Source: Polyporus tsugae
Lineage: Eukaryota; Basidiomycota; Agaricomycetes; Polyporales; Polyporaceae
Length of the DNA stretch: 64,000 bases
Direction of reading: 5' to 3'
Assembly: GCA_024305745.1 (NCBI GenBank)
Contig: JAHRBS010000012.1
Location: 873,001 to 937,000, forward strand
Shown here: positions 43,067 to 54,707 of the stretch, piece by piece
How the letters are laid out: every line of letters begins with the position of its first letter
Numbering within the stretch: the first letter of the stretch is position 1
Made by a program: the position numbers and the translations under genes
The notes under the pieces: generated by a model
What the model was told of the DNA's origin: nothing
Seen by the model: the letters and a program-made list of their open reading frames with translations, nothing else
Databases searched by the model: none

Positions 43067-43771
43067 ATGGTAATCAAAACACAAGCCATCTCCGCAGTCC
43101 TCAAAGGTGCCAACTTCGAAGAGCGCTCCGTCGCTATCCTTCGCGATCATCTCTCCATGTCTCTCCGTCGCGTTGGAGGTCGAGGTGACGGCGGGGTCGA
43201 CCTCCAGGGTTGGTGGTGGCTCCCTTCCCACTGTCTCTCACACATCCGCTCCCGGGACCTGTCAAGAGCTTCAGAAGAAGCGTCCAAGCGAACCCCGCTC
43301 CGCGTTGTGGGGCAATGCAAAGCGGAGGAGAGAAAAATTGGGCCGCGATACATCCGCGAATTCGCAGGCACCGTGCTTCGCCACTCAGCCTACCTGGCGG
43401 CCAACGAATCGGGCGGCCCCGTCACTAGTCCCTTGCGAAGCGTCGTCGTCGGCTTGTTCGTCTCCGCCTCGCCGTTCACCAAGGCTTCTCTCCTCGAGGC
43501 GTATTCTTCCCCCATACCCCTTGCGCTCATGCACCTTCCCGAACCCCCAGACCCGCCTGAGTCCAGCCACGTCCCTCAAGCTGAATTGCCGGGTACCCTC
43601 GTGTTTAATCATGCATTGAGCGGAGAGAGCGGTCTATTCCGTGGACACCTAGAGGCCCGATGGGAGCGTCCCCCAGTTTCTGGCGGTGGACGTCCAGGCC
43701 TGTGGAGCGATGGTCAGCGTGTCGAGAGCTGGATTCCAGAAGATGGCGGAGATACAGGATCGGGGGTCTGA
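43067..43771 (+). CDS. RRG7: RRG7-like mitochondrial protein with restriction-endonuclease fold
   Basis: Single-exon gene, 234 residues. It matches the Rrg7/DUF2034 pattern of a Mrr-like PD-(D/E)xK fold: NFEERSVAILRDHLSMSLRR, then GGRGDGGVDLQGWW (acidic catalytic Asp), then VVGQCKAEERKIGPRYIREF (Q-x-K). In yeast Rrg7 is mitochondrial and needed for respiratory growth; the biochemical role is unknown. The C-terminal LWSDGQRVESW also fits the family. No clear N-terminal presequence is visible from this ATG, so a missed upstream exon is possible. It is divergently arranged with the RDR gene. Confidence 0.72.
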   Translation: MVIKTQAISAVLKGANFEERSVAILRDHLSMSLRRVGGRGDGGVDLQGWWWLPSHCLSHIRSRDLSRASEEASKRTPLRVVGQCKAEERKIGPRYIREFAGTVLRHSAYLAANESGGPVTSPLRSVVVGLFVSASPFTKASLLEAYSSPIPLALMHLPEPPDPPESSHVPQAELPGTLVFNHALSGESGLFRGHLEARWERPPVSGGGRPGLWSDGQRVESWIPEDGGDTGSGV

Positions 43772-44986
43772 AGTGTGTATTTGGACCGTTTTTGGGTACG
43801 CCCGCAATGCATCTCGAACCCCTTTGTCAAGCTGTAGGTCTCCGATAGCTGCTATCGATGCACATGTCGAGGAAACTACATCGTTCCATTCCCACCTGAC
43901 CTCAGCATGACGCAAGCTCGCCTTCCGGTACGTCGACTTCTATGGCGTCGAAACAAATGTCGCTGAATATTGGTCGCTTTCCCCTCATGTGTCTCGTTCA
44001 GAACTGAGCTCCCTCAGGGTGAGGAAGACATGGCAGGCCTGAGGTTCATAATGAGTGAGAAAGCCTGTCAATGATTCGCTCCTCTTGCTGACCGCAAATA
44101 ACAGGCATGAGAACGTGCAGCTTGCGAGAGATGCGAGAGAACCTCTGTGAACGCCTGCAACTGGATAATACCAGATGAACAGATACGATGACCTGAACCA
44201 TCCGTTCGGCTTCCTGTCCCACTGGTGAGTGACTGCTCCGCCTTAGGCGTGTCGTATCCAAGGTTGACTCGACTCCAGATCAGCTGTACCTTGTAGCCGC
44301 ATGAATAGTTGCTTCTCCAGTCGAAGGATTGCAGCTTGCAACGACTGACTTAACCTGTCATGAAGTCCAAAGCATCGTACGTCAAGCATGTCAAAGCTCC
44401 GACTGCGGTCTTGCGATCGATGTACGATATTTTACCCGATATCCCAAACACTGAGGACAGCAAGCTCCGCTTGTGAACGTGTTCAAGTAGTACCCGCCAC
44501 AACGGCGCCTCTCCTGGCGAACAGCCTGCACCTCGCAGACAGCTATTCCCATGATGCCTGGCTGTACCGGGGGTCACAGATCTTGCGCGGGTATGTTAGG
44601 CAAGCATCAAAGCTTGAAGGTCGGCGCTGGGGGCAGTATTTCGCACACTGCGGCATGACGAGAGGAGCGAGGCGGGTCGACCGGTACGCCAACTGTCGGT
44701 CCGTAACGGCAATTCGTCGACCTCCCAAAGCGCGGTACGATTGTCCAAAGGTCCCAGGATACACGTGAAGCAAACACGGCGCGACAAGAATTTCACAGAC
44801 CGGGATGGAGGTACGGGCCACAAGCACAGCTCCGGAATCCGAACCGAGACTAAAACGTTCAACGTTCATGCACAGACAGTGACACAAGCTGGGCCCCAAC
44901 CGCAGGATCTAAGTATGTAGCGTCGTCGACGCAGCACCAATTCGCCTCAAGAACCGGAACAGGACACGTGGACGGACGGAACGCGG
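43772..44986. other. 1.2-kb region without a recognised gene
   Basis: Only small ORFs. One, ATG 44360 with 38 codons (MKSKASYVKHVKAPTAVL...DSKLRL), is protein-like and may be a gene fragment. The rest shows nothing that can be supported. Confidence 0.4.
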
Positions 44987-45640
44987 TCACGCCAAGGCGA
45001 GCCGATGCGCGGTCAGGAGCGAGTTGCGTCCGTTGACGACCCGGCCCTCGACCCACTGCCTGAACACCGCGTCGTCCGCGATCGTCCTAAGCGTCCCGCA
45101 CACGAGCGCGGAGAACGAGACCTCGAAGCCGACCTTGGCCGCGACGCGCGTGCGGAACGACTCGAGCCGCACGTCCTCGGGCACGCGCAGCTTCCAGATG
45201 TCGTCCGTGGATGGCACCCAGACCTTGATGACGATCTTCCCGTCCTTCGGCGCCCACTTGTTGTTATGACCCTGGAGTGGCTGTGGTGATTGTGATTCGA
45301 CGGCGGGCAACGGGTGCGGGTGCGGGTGCGAGAAGACGTCCTGGTCGACGGCGGGAGAGGCGTGGCTCCCCATCGAGAGCCCGAGGACGGTGGTGGGGGT
45401 GCGGCCCAGGAGGAGAGGCGCGGGGCGTCGGCGGTGATGGGTCGGGCCGCGCGGGGCTGCAGGCCCGGGTTTGGAGGGGGGCTCTTCGCCTGGGGGTACG
45501 TTCTCCTTGCCGGGCGCACGCGGTCGGGCGGGTTGTCCGAGGAGCGTCTGGCTGCGCGTGCGTTTTGGAAGGTTGTGGACGGCGGTGAGGACCTTCTTCG
45601 GCGTGGTCTGGTGGGAGTCGGTATCCGTGGTTGACGGCAT
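44987..45640 (-). CDS. Hypothetical protein with C-terminal PB1-like domain
   Basis: Single-exon frame of 217 residues from ATG 45640 (MPSTTDTDSHQTTPKK). The N-terminal 130 residues are basic and Pro-rich (KENVPPGEEPPSKPG), likely disordered. The last 85 residues have the spacing of a PB1-like ubiquitin fold: GKIVIKVWVPSTDDIWKLRV (basic strand), then VRLESFRTRVAAKVGFEVSF and a helix ending in FRQWVEGRVVNGRN. Similar C-terminal domains occur in uncharacterised basidiomycete proteins. The PB1 assignment is tentative; partner and function unknown. Confidence 0.6.
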   Translation of the reverse strand: MPSTTDTDSHQTTPKKVLTAVHNLPKRTRSQTLLGQPARPRAPGKENVPPGEEPPSKPGPAAPRGPTHHRRRPAPLLLGRTPTTVLGLSMGSHASPAVDQDVFSHPHPHPLPAVESQSPQPLQGHNNKWAPKDGKIVIKVWVPSTDDIWKLRVPEDVRLESFRTRVAAKVGFEVSFSALVCGTLRTIADDAVFRQWVEGRVVNGRNSLLTAHRLALA

Positions 45641-46367
45641 GTTGATGCAGCGACTACAAGAAGCGGACACGCAGGGCTAGAGAGCGTTGGGGAGCTGTGG
45701 GACCTGGTGGGTCGCGGGGTCGACGGCCTCACTGGGGCGTTGGGAATAAAGTCTCGGTGCCGGGGAGGCTGGACTAGCTCGGTCATGGAGGCTGACCACT
45801 AGATTGACAATCCTAGTCCGGACATGAATGAAGCGGGGAGGAGATAGGGAACGAGAGAGACGGAAGAGGCACCAGCACGGAAGTTCCTCGCGATCCACGC
45901 TAGTGGACGTCGCTCGACAACTTGAAGTTCAAGACGGAGCCTGACGAAGCAACGTATGTACGTACCCTATGCGCGCGACGAGCATTCTGGAGGCGTACAG
46001 GTGCTGCGCTACGACATACGGGTGTTCAAGGTGCCATAGGGCATCTGCGGTGAGGTATGTTCGTGACAGCTTTTAATTGCTATGGCGTTGTGTACTAATT
46101 TCTGACATCTATGATTTGGAATGCCGCGGACGTGTACCTCGTCAACCACCATTTTAAGATTGATTTATCTCGGTTCAAACTCCGAAATATGACAATGTAG
46201 ACTCCGATAGTTCTTACGGTATCCGCCGATTGAAATTGATCTCATTCCACTTCAGCGCCATTTCCTCCTGACCCTTGCGTGCCACATACTTATCCCAGTT
46301 GGAGTTGGATTATCGACTGTTTGCCTTGTTGCAGTCAGCCTACTTCTATCAAATATCTCGCTGAGTC
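45641..46367. other. Divergent intergenic region
   Basis: About 730 bp between divergent genes. 46050-46330 is AT-richer than the flanks and probably holds the promoter of the MYND gene. No coding exon recognised. Confidence 0.45.
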
Positions 46368-48774
46368 ATGACGCACCGTCAACTCGAAGCCCCTCGGTCT
46401 CGTGGCGGGGCATCAGAGTTACATCCAGATGCTCTGCACCCAGCATTTGCTGGTCTAGAGGAGAATGCAGATCAATTGCGGAAGCATCTTGTAATTCCAG
46501 GTACGTATCCTCTTTTCCATTGAATTAACAGCATTGACGACTTCTTGCTAGACTTGACCACTCGCACGGGGTTGAAGAAAGTTCACCTAGATTTTGACAG
46601 CTATAGCCAACGCTTGGATGAGTGCTACGCAAGCGCACTCGCGACATCGGATACCACCACCGCAATGCTCGTATGCATCATCTGGACCAAAATGGCTGCT
46701 GACGCGGTCTTACATGAACGGCTGCTTTGTGCAGGTGACATTCGAACACCTCCTCTACGTTTGGGCCTCCCACTCACTGTACGACGTTGCACTCCTAGGG
46801 TTGATCACGAAATTAATACCGCTTCTTGTCATGCCCCCTGCTGGGGGTCTGGCAGAAAATCTGTTCCAGTATCTTGTATACAAAGCTGGCTACAAGCCTG
46901 CCGAGTCTGCCTTTGAACTCTGTCGACACAATCCCACGGTCTTAAAGATTTTGCGAGACCATCCTCACGATGAGCAAATCGCGGACTTCACCATCAGGAC
47001 CCTTGCGCACGGTACTCTATACACAATTTCTTCCCAAGGTCCATCGGATGCCAGTGTTGTCGATGCCGTCGCCCTCAAACAAGTGCTTTCGGCTCTCCTT
47101 GGCACACTTCGCGACCCAGGTTTCCTCTTGGAGAAGACTCTCGAGGTCGCCATGGCAGTCCTCGCAAAGACTCCCCCAGTTTGCCCCAAAGATTGCCGAC
47201 TCAGGGACGTCCCTTCCCTTCTCGCCTACTACTCCGCCCTCACCCGTAGTCGCCACCTAGGGGCGCGTTGCAATGGTGTACTCGCGGTTCTACGTCTCGC
47301 ACGTGTCGAGCTCGACCAGGTCGGGAGCCTCAGCTTTCAAGCCCTAAGTGGCGCCACGGCTCGGTCAGGGCACTCGCTACAATGCGTATACTACAACCAG
47401 GACCAGCTCCTCGCCAGATTTCCAGAAGCGCTTCAACGCCTGATGATCGTCTACGGCGTCGAATCTTGCGAGAGCATCGTCGAGTCCCAACGTACCTCGA
47501 ACGCGGGATCGGCGCTGGTTCAGTTCCGCCAAGACGATGACGCGCGTGCCCTTGGACGCTGCCTTGCGGAGCATCTGCAACATACCGAGTTCATCATCGA
47601 CCCCAATGTCGACTCGTCCGACGCCGGTGGAAGTGGACCGAAGTTGTTCGACGTTCGAGAGGTTTGTATTCAGTCGCTCTCCGAGAGCGAAAGTTCCGCA
47701 GATCTGGACGCCACCGCGGTCCTTGAGCTGCACACCCTCCTCGTGAATAATCAGTTCAAGAGGGCTCTGGACCGCGCAGAGGAGGAATTGGCGCGGAACC
47801 CGAACCTTGGATACGCACGCTACGCATACTGCCTCGCCCTCCTCGACTTCTTCCTCAGGCAGCGCGCTATCGACATGGCCCTCGCGTGCGACGACTTGAC
47901 CCCTTTCCTGCGGTGTCAGTTACTCTGCCAATCAGTCAAGCTGCTGGGTGAGCAGGGATGCTGGTCGTTGTGGGAGGACCATTTCGCGACCGACGAGACG
48001 TCGCGTGTGGCGATGTCGTACTTCAAGGAGGCGATCGACAAAGCGGAGCTGTACTTGGAGATGGCCCCTCCGGATGCGCGTCAGCGGTCCACCGTCCTCA
48101 ACTGGTATACCGTAGTTAAGGTCATCGCCGAAGCACCGGGCATACGGGACGATCTTTCGAGTTACGAGGTGCGAACAACATATCTCTTCGCGCATGTACC
48201 ATTCGTCTCATGCATAGTATGGCCTTTCCACTGCGCCTCGCAGCCTCTTCTGGAGAAGCTCCGCACTGCCGAAATGTTCGCTGAGATTCTTGAAGACCCT
48301 CCCGTCAAATCCGACATCCAACTTGCTCGCGAATGGCTCTTTGAGAACTATCGCAATGGTGCGATTTGGGGATGGGAGCGCCTCACAGTGCGTCTCGGCG
48401 AGATCGGTATGTCCCTCCTCCGTCTACTTTGGTCCCACCGCTGACTCGGATTGTCCATCGTAGCCGAGAAAGGACTACCGCAGAATCATGCTCCTATTCC
48501 AAACCCCATACCCGCACCAGATTCGTTCGATGCTCTCGCCCGAAACATGGTCAAATTGAAGATGAACCGGTGCTCCTGGTGCAAGAACTCGACCGCGTCG
48601 TTGAGGAAGTGTTCGCGCTGTGGAAACACGTTGTCAGTCCCTTCCCGTGTAGCGCGCGTTGAGTCTCGTGTCCTGATTGTTCCGATACTATTCAGCTATT
48701 GCAATCCATCCTGCCAAAAGTCTCACTGGCCCAAGCACAAGAACTATTGCCAGCGGTCGCCACAGCCAGCGTAA
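46368..48774 (+). CDS. MYND-type zinc-finger protein
   Basis: Six exons (46368-46500, 46552-46734, 46799-48168, 48244-48406, 48464-48632, 48696-48774) join to 698 residues. The long central part is helical, probably an ARM/TPR-like solenoid (LITKLIPLLVMPPAGG, LVNNQFKRALDRAEEELARN, YARYAYCLALLDFF). At the C-terminus is a complete MYND finger, CSWCKNSTASLRKCSRCGN, then FYCNPSCQKSHWPKHK and NYC, binding two Zn ions and usually mediating contacts with Pro-rich partners. No SET domain is present. The intron at 48169-48243 is 75 nt and has no stop, so its retention would add 25 residues. Similar proteins are numerous in Agaricomycetes and mostly uncharacterised. Confidence 0.88.
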
Positions 48775-49317
48775 TGCACGCTACTTAACATCGTATCTGT
48801 GACTGGAAAGAAGGGATGATTTGGGTCAACCAACTGTAATTGGCGGTCTCGCGAGCACCATGAATAACGGATCGCTCCGCCATGATGACAGCTGGAGCGA
48901 GAGTTCAGCGAGAGGCACGGAACGGAGTCCGTTAATATTTGACTTGAAAGTGGTGGCATTCGCCACTGTCGACTATAAGTGGTGTGGATCTCGATTCTCT
49001 GTGCTCGGATAAAATCGATGGTGACCAAGTGGTGACGGCTGACTAGCGCTGACTTTCAAGCGAAGACTTGTTACTGCTCGACACATTCAAGTCCCAAAGA
49101 TGGCGATTAAGCTTGCAAAGCAATAACGTAAACATACTATACGTCGGCACCCAGGGCTACCGCACATTGTTAGAGCTACATTAATATACTACCAGCAATA
49201 ATATAGCAGGATCTAGAGAATCTCGTCAGCACCACAGGACCACAACGTCTCAAAGCCCACACAAGAGTACTCACCAAGCACGGCACAAGCTTTGAGACAC
49301 CCTCGCTTCTCAAAGCC
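48775..49317. other. Convergent intergenic region, no gene seen
   Basis: About 540 bp, AT-richer than the genes on either side; no supported feature. Confidence 0.5.
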
Positions 49318-51440
49318 TCACTCCTCATCTTCCCCCCTCAGTCCAAGCAGCACGTCCAGCAGCCTCCACAGCCTCTCTCTCCTCTCCTCCCATGGATCCC
49401 GCCGCTCGCTTACGCAACCCACACAGTACCCCATCTCGTCCCACTCCATTTCGACCAGCTGCCGGATGCCCTCGAAAATATCCACAAAGCCCACCTCAAA
49501 CACCCCGTTCTGCAGCAAACGCGCAGTCCAACCCGCCCCGTCCGCCTTCTGCGCGCTCGCGCACTCCCGTGCCGCAGCACGCGTCGAGCTCTCAGGTGCT
49601 CCGTCTCCCTCGCCACCGTCCGCGTCCGCGTCCGAGCTGCGCAAGAGGGCCGCGAGTGGGCAGGGGAACGCTGAGGGCAGCGGCGGGCGCACGAGCGCGA
49701 CCCACTCCTTCTGCAGCGCGTCCCTCGCCGTCGCGAGCCTGACAAAGTCGGAGGCTGCGAGCCGCGCGGGCGGGGCCCGCGCCTCGTCCGCGTCCGTCTC
49801 CGGCGGGCTCCACCCCTTGCCTTCAGCTTCGGACTCGGCGTAGGCGTATGCGGGGAGGTCCTGTCCGAATGCCGGCGCGCGGAGAAGCTCGTAGTATGCA
49901 GGCTTGAGGACCTCAGGCACACTGCGCTGCTGGCCCAGGAGGATCGTCTCAAGCGCGTGCACGCGGCGCTCAGGCGAGGAGGACGAGGAGAGGCGCGAGA
50001 GGTCCTGGGACCACATCTCGCGGAGGAGATGGGTCGCGAAGGCAAGGATGGTCTTGAAGGATAGCGCGTGCGCCGCGCGGAGGAGAGACGTGAGGACGCG
50101 GAAGGGAGGCGGATTGATCGCGTACGCGCTAAACATTCAACGTGAGTTCAAGCCGTACACTAGCAGAAAGGTGGTATGAGCATCACGTACATCCCTGCGT
50201 CGAGCGCGGTGAGGAGCCGCTCAAAGTCGAGCACGCTCACACCCTTGACTTGATAAACGGGGCAGCTGTCCACGATGTCCCGCTCTTCGATGATGTCCGG
50301 GTCGAAAACCTCCTTCGACCTGCCATCGTAGGGGCGCTCAACGTTTGCCTCATCATCATCCACAAGCCACAGTACACACCTTCCATCGGCAGCAAACAGG
50401 TCCGCAAAGAACTCCGACTGTTGCGCAAGACGCGACCGATGCAGTCGGAACAATGTATTCTGGACCTGTACCACGACCGAGCCGTCGAGATGCCAGAAGT
50501 TGGCGCTCCTTTTCCGGAGTGCAACCTTCTGCTTGCCTTTGTCTTTCGCCTTGGTACCTGCAGGAGCGGCCTTAGGAGTCGCCTGAGAGGACGAGGGTTT
50601 GGGGGTCGCGGCAGGCGCAGGTACAGGGAACGAAGAGGGCTTCTTGAGTTTAGACGGTGAGACAGGACGGGGGAGAGGTTGAGTGGCAGGAGGGGGCGGC
50701 CCCGCATCCTGCGCCAGACGTGCGCGTTTTGACGGTCTGCGCGCGTCAGATGCATATATGCGTCGAAAGATGCGGACTACTCACTGTGCAGGCGGTGGCT
50801 GCGACGCGGAGACCTGGGGAAGGGCCTCGTCGGCGGTGTCCAGCTTCCGTTTCCTTGTTGAGACGCCTTTTCTGGGAGACTCTCCCGTACTGCCCTTGAA
50901 TTTGGGAGTGCTGGTCTGCGTGCTACTAGTACTTTTTGTCGATGCGATGACTTTTGCCGCAGAGGAACTTGAAGAGGCGGGTGGGTTTGCCTGATTCGAC
51001 TTGCGCGCAGACTTACGCGTCTGCATCTGGCTTCGTGTAGGAGTAGAGCTCGCAGGCAACGACGCGTCGATATCTTCTTCCTTCGCCATCGGAGTCGTCG
51101 GCGGGGAGGGCGGCTCTTCAGCTTCTATCTCGACGCGCTTCTCGTTCTGCGACAGATACTCGAGCGGCTCAGAGTCCCTCGATGGCGAGGGACGAACCTG
51201 GAGGCAGGCTTTTGACGTACACTGACTGAGGATCTGGGAGACCTCCGGCAAGCTGTCCCCGTCGCTGGAATCGGACTCGTAGTCGGACGGGTTCAAGAAG
51301 TCTAAATGATGTTGACTGGCGCCGGAAGGAACATGGACGCCGTTAGTCGAGGACAACGGAGGGTCGTCAGTCGAAGAAGCGGGGGCGCTGTCGGCTGGAG
51401 GATCGTCGTGTGTGGGTGCAGCAGGAGGAGTGTCGGGCAT
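49318..51440 (-). CDS. BTB/POZ domain protein with long disordered N-terminus
   Basis: Three exons (51440-50785, 50736-50191, 50128-49318) join to 670 residues. Residues 1-290 are low-complexity, rich in Ser, Pro, Lys and Glu (KSARKSNQANPPASSS; SKRARLAQDAGPPPPAT), probably nuclear or scaffold-like. The BTB core starts FWHLDGSVVVQVQNTLFRLH and continues RSRLAQQSEFFADLFAA, the standard pattern of the expanded basidiomycete BTB family, then FERLLTALDAGIAYAINPPP across intron 2. The C-terminal 270 residues are helical (LLRAAHALSFKTILAFATHL). The first intron's acceptor was set at 50737 because the nearer CAG breaks the frame. BTB proteins dimerise and often act as Cul3 adaptors, but this subfamily is uncharacterised. 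Confidence 0.85.
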
Positions 51441-51601
51441 AATCACTCTATGTCAGAGGCGCGTGAGGGTATCCTGGGTAGGCGCCGTGGCTGTAGGGTG
51501 CGGCTATGCGAAGTAGCTCCCCCGGGTAGACCGTAGTGCTGCCGCAGAGTCGGTCTGCTCTGAACTCCAGACCACTCCGCTCCGAACGGCGTCTCGGCAC
51601 G

Positions 51602-51646
51602 CCACTCCAGGAAACTCCGGAGTGATCTGGAGTTTCTCTGGAGTGG
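51602..51646. repeat. 45-nt imperfect palindrome (hairpin)
   Basis: CCACTCCAGGAAACTCC... pairs with ...GGAGTTTCTCTGGAGTGG; arms of about 20 nt with one bulge and one mismatch around a short centre. Confidence 0.75.
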
Positions 51647-52141
51647 GCGTCTATGTCGCCTGCGGCTGGCGACTTCTTGCAACTTCCATGATCTTTGCGT
51701 AGAACGCGATCACGTTCCAAACGCGACGCGCTCCTGCGAGTCGCGTCTTCACCGACGCGTATCCTGTCTCGTCTCTTATACTGCCCCACCTGACTCGCCT
51801 CCTGCCCTCCGATGGCGCACCTGTTTTGGCAGGCTCCGAGTGCGATCAGCGCTGCGGCCCCGGCCCCCGTCGCGTTGCGTAGAAAGAGGTCTGAGATAAC
51901 TGACAAGGTAGCATCGCAGATGCTTGGGTTCCGTGTGGCCGACAGGGAGAATCGCGCTCCGCGAGCATTTGCTGGTGGAACCTCTCTTCAAGTTGATGCT
52001 GCAACCCCAAGCCTCCAGGCTGCCGGTAACAGTGACATATCGCGCACGGGTAGTGGAAGTGCGTCTTATTTTAATGCGACGGCATCCACATATACCCCAC
52101 CGAACAGTCGCCCTGCTCGCTCATTACAGCAAGGGCTTGAC

Positions 52142-52427
52142 TAGGGGTGCTCAATTCTCGTCGTTCGCTCATTTCGTCGGGCGCCCCAGGGCCTCCCCAC
52201 GGAGCGCCTCAACTTCGTATGTCGTGCCAATACTGCCAAAGTCCGCCACTAGCTCGCATACATTATTCTGTGAATGCCTGTGAAGTCTGAAAGAAATCGG
52301 TGACAGGATGCCCGAGATGCAGAAATTCGGTCTTCCGGTCGACGCGAGCCAGGATTCCCGCGCCAATCCATAGGCGCTCTTTAAGCGCGCGACGAAATGA
52401 GCGAGCGACGAGAATTGAGCACCCCTA
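52142..52427. repeat. Inverted repeat pair, 38-bp arms, 210-bp loop
   Basis: Left arm 52142-52179 and right arm 52390-52427 are reverse complements with one mismatch. Weaker inverted similarity seems to extend on both sides (for example CTCTCTTCAAGTTGA near 51981 against CACTTGAAGAGA near 52451). It could be the remains of an inverted gene duplication or a MITE-like element. Confidence 0.75.
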
Positions 52428-52752
52428 CTTATTCGCGGAGCTTGAGCGTCCACTTGAAGAGAAGGCTGCGCAGTTCTCGGGCGGTTCGAAGAGAGTCCCT
52501 CCTGCAATGTCTGCCCGACTTTAAATGTCCCTCTTGCTCGTGCAATGGACACTTGTCTGTCAGTCAAATGCCCTTGTAAATTTGAAACCGGTACTGAAGG
52601 CCACCTTCCATCCGCACGGAGAGTCCCAAAACTGACTAGAAGATATCTATGCACATACATACAACCACGACGCTCGTCACCCCCGCGGCCAGTGCACAAC
52701 TACAAATCCCGAGGTCGTCGAGCACATCACAGATGGTAGCCGTAAGCTATCA

Positions 52753-54707
52753 TCACGACTCCTCGGTCGTTTCGCCCTCTGTCGAGGACGGCGCCGCCTC
52801 CACCGTCTCTGCTTCCTCGGGCACGTCAGGCCTCACCTCCTCCTTTTTCTCGGTTGCGGCCGTCACGACGGGCTCGTCATGCACAACGCCCAACACGGTC
52901 GATGACACGTCCGACTCATCGTCCGAAGACTCCTCTTCTTCGTCGCTGCCCTCTTCCTCGTCTTCTTCCTCCTCTCCCTCTTCTTCCTCCTCATCTTCTT
53001 CCTTGGATGCCTCCTCGGTCGGCTCCTCCTCCGCGGCGGGAGCCTCAGAGGCAGACGGTAACGCGCTGGCAGGCTCTTCAGTCTCAGGCGCGGGCTCCTC
53101 GTGGGATCCCAATAATGTGCTTTCCACCGCATCAGCCTCAGCTTGCTCTTCAGCCGCCTCGCTGAGGTGGGCGGAGGTTTCTTCGGGAACCGCCTGAGAC
53201 TCCTCTGTGGCGTCCTCTGATGCTGATGGAGCCGACTCAGCTTGCTGAGCGGGTGCTGTCTCCTCGCGCGATGGTGGTTCCTCCGCCTCCTCGTCTTTGA
53301 CCTCAGGCTCCGGTACCTCTGAAGGAGCCTCGACGTGCGCCTGCCCAGCCTTTTCCTTCGGCTCCTCCTCCTCCTCCTCCGGTTTAGCTCCCTCGTCGGG
53401 TTCGGCCTCCTCCAGTGGGGGAGGAGGGGATGTCGAAGTCGAGGAAACAAGAACAGCCGACGTCGGGACGTCAGCCTCAACCGCAGCCGCGGCGCGCTCC
53501 GCCGCGATCTCCCTGTCGATGTCCACCTCCGAGAGCTCGCCCTTTGCGAGCTCCTCCGCGATGCTGAACGCCTCGCTGTACACCATCGTGTCCGTCCTAT
53601 TCCGGCCGAACTTCCGCGGGCTCTCGTTCCTCCTCTGGCCAGGCGGTGCGGGCGATGTGCTCGTGCCCCTCTCTCCCAGTCCGTCACTGGCCTGCTCTTC
53701 CTGAGCGTTCCATGGGCGGTCGTCCCCAAGACCAGATACAAGGTTGCGACGCGGATCGAGGGAGGCGCCGAGCAAGCGGGGAGGCTCGACATGATCGGGC
53801 CGACCGTCCTCACCCATGGAAGTAAGGCGGGGCGGGATAACAAGGAACTCGGCGGGGACAAGCTCGAACTTGGAAGTGAGGGCGAGGAAGCGGGCGTAGA
53901 GGGATGACTCGGCCTCCGCTTGCTCGAAGGCTTCGCGGTGGTGGAAGTATGCGTGGGCGAAGATGCGGCCCAGGCGGCGGGCGAGAGAGGAGAAATGGCG
54001 GTGGGAGCTGTGAGGGATGGAAAGGCTGCGTGTGCGTTACAGTCGGCATCGCGTAAAGAGAGCACATGAGGACTAGGCGTACCGGGAGGGGAATGCGCGA
54101 GGGGAGTTCAACAGCGCGGTAGCGCTGTCTAGGGTGTGCAGAATATAGTCGATGGCACAACATTGCTACACCACCATTACACCTATGAGTATGGGTGTGT
54201 ACTAGGCAGGGGCAGGTTGCGTACCTCCATGGCGCCCTCATTCCCGTGGGCGACGCACAAATACAGCCATTCACCAGCTTTCATCTCAGAGCAGGTATTT
54301 CGCGTGCACTCCAGCTGAAGCATGGTAATGAGGGGGTGTGAAAGGTCCTGTGCGAGCCGTCTGGGCGTCCCCAAGTTGTCATGTTGGTCGCGGACGCGGG
54401 GCAATTTGACAACTCACCGAAGTTGTTCGTACACCCAACACGCTTCATCAACGCTCACGCTACCGTTGCCATCCTTCTCTGCATCCTTGTCCTCTACCTT
54501 AGCTTCGCCATCCTGGCTGTCACTCGCGCCCTTTCCCGGAATGGAGACGATTCGTTCTACGTCGTGAACATCGAGGCGAATGAGGAGGGATATGTATTCC
54601 TGCAACTGGAACGCGCTGTCAAGGGCAGAAAGCGGAGGTAGAGATTTGACGGGGTAGAACGAAGAGATCCGAGAGCCTTTGAGGGGACGTTGGATGGCGA
54701 CTGCCAT
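52753..54707 (-). CDS. MOB/phocein family protein with long acidic C-terminal extension
   Basis: Four exons (54707-54418, 54360-54225, 54165-54083, 54007-52753) join to 587 residues. The N-terminal 240 residues form a MOB domain of the phocein (Mob4) type: FQLQEYISLLIRLDVHDVER, LECTRNTCSEMKAGEWLYLC (Cys-x4-Cys zinc ligands), HGNEGAMEQCCAIDYILHTL and SHRHFSSLARRLGRIFAHAY followed by FHH (the two zinc His). MOB proteins bind and activate NDR/LATS-type kinases or sit in the STRIPAK complex; Mob4 is a STRIPAK subunit. After EFLVIPPRLTSMG the frame continues for about 345 residues of Glu/Ala/Ser/Pro-rich sequence with long acidic runs (DEEEEEGEEEEDEEEGSDEE), far beyond the normal 220-residue length. 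The extension is in one exon with the zinc-binding His segment, so it is not a mis-joined neighbour. Confidence 0.88.

Larger units (their letters stand above)
51441..52752. other. Intergenic region carrying inverted repeats
   Basis: 1.3 kb without a recognised gene. It has a 45-nt hairpin (51602-51646) and a 38-bp inverted repeat pair (52142-52179 and 52390-52427), both listed separately. ORFs on each strand translate similar words (RGAQFSS, AHFV) because of the inverted repeat. Confidence 0.5.

Noticed and set aside
49410..50045. Arg-rich 211-codon minus-strand ORF
   Set aside because: Out-of-frame shadow of the last BTB exon.
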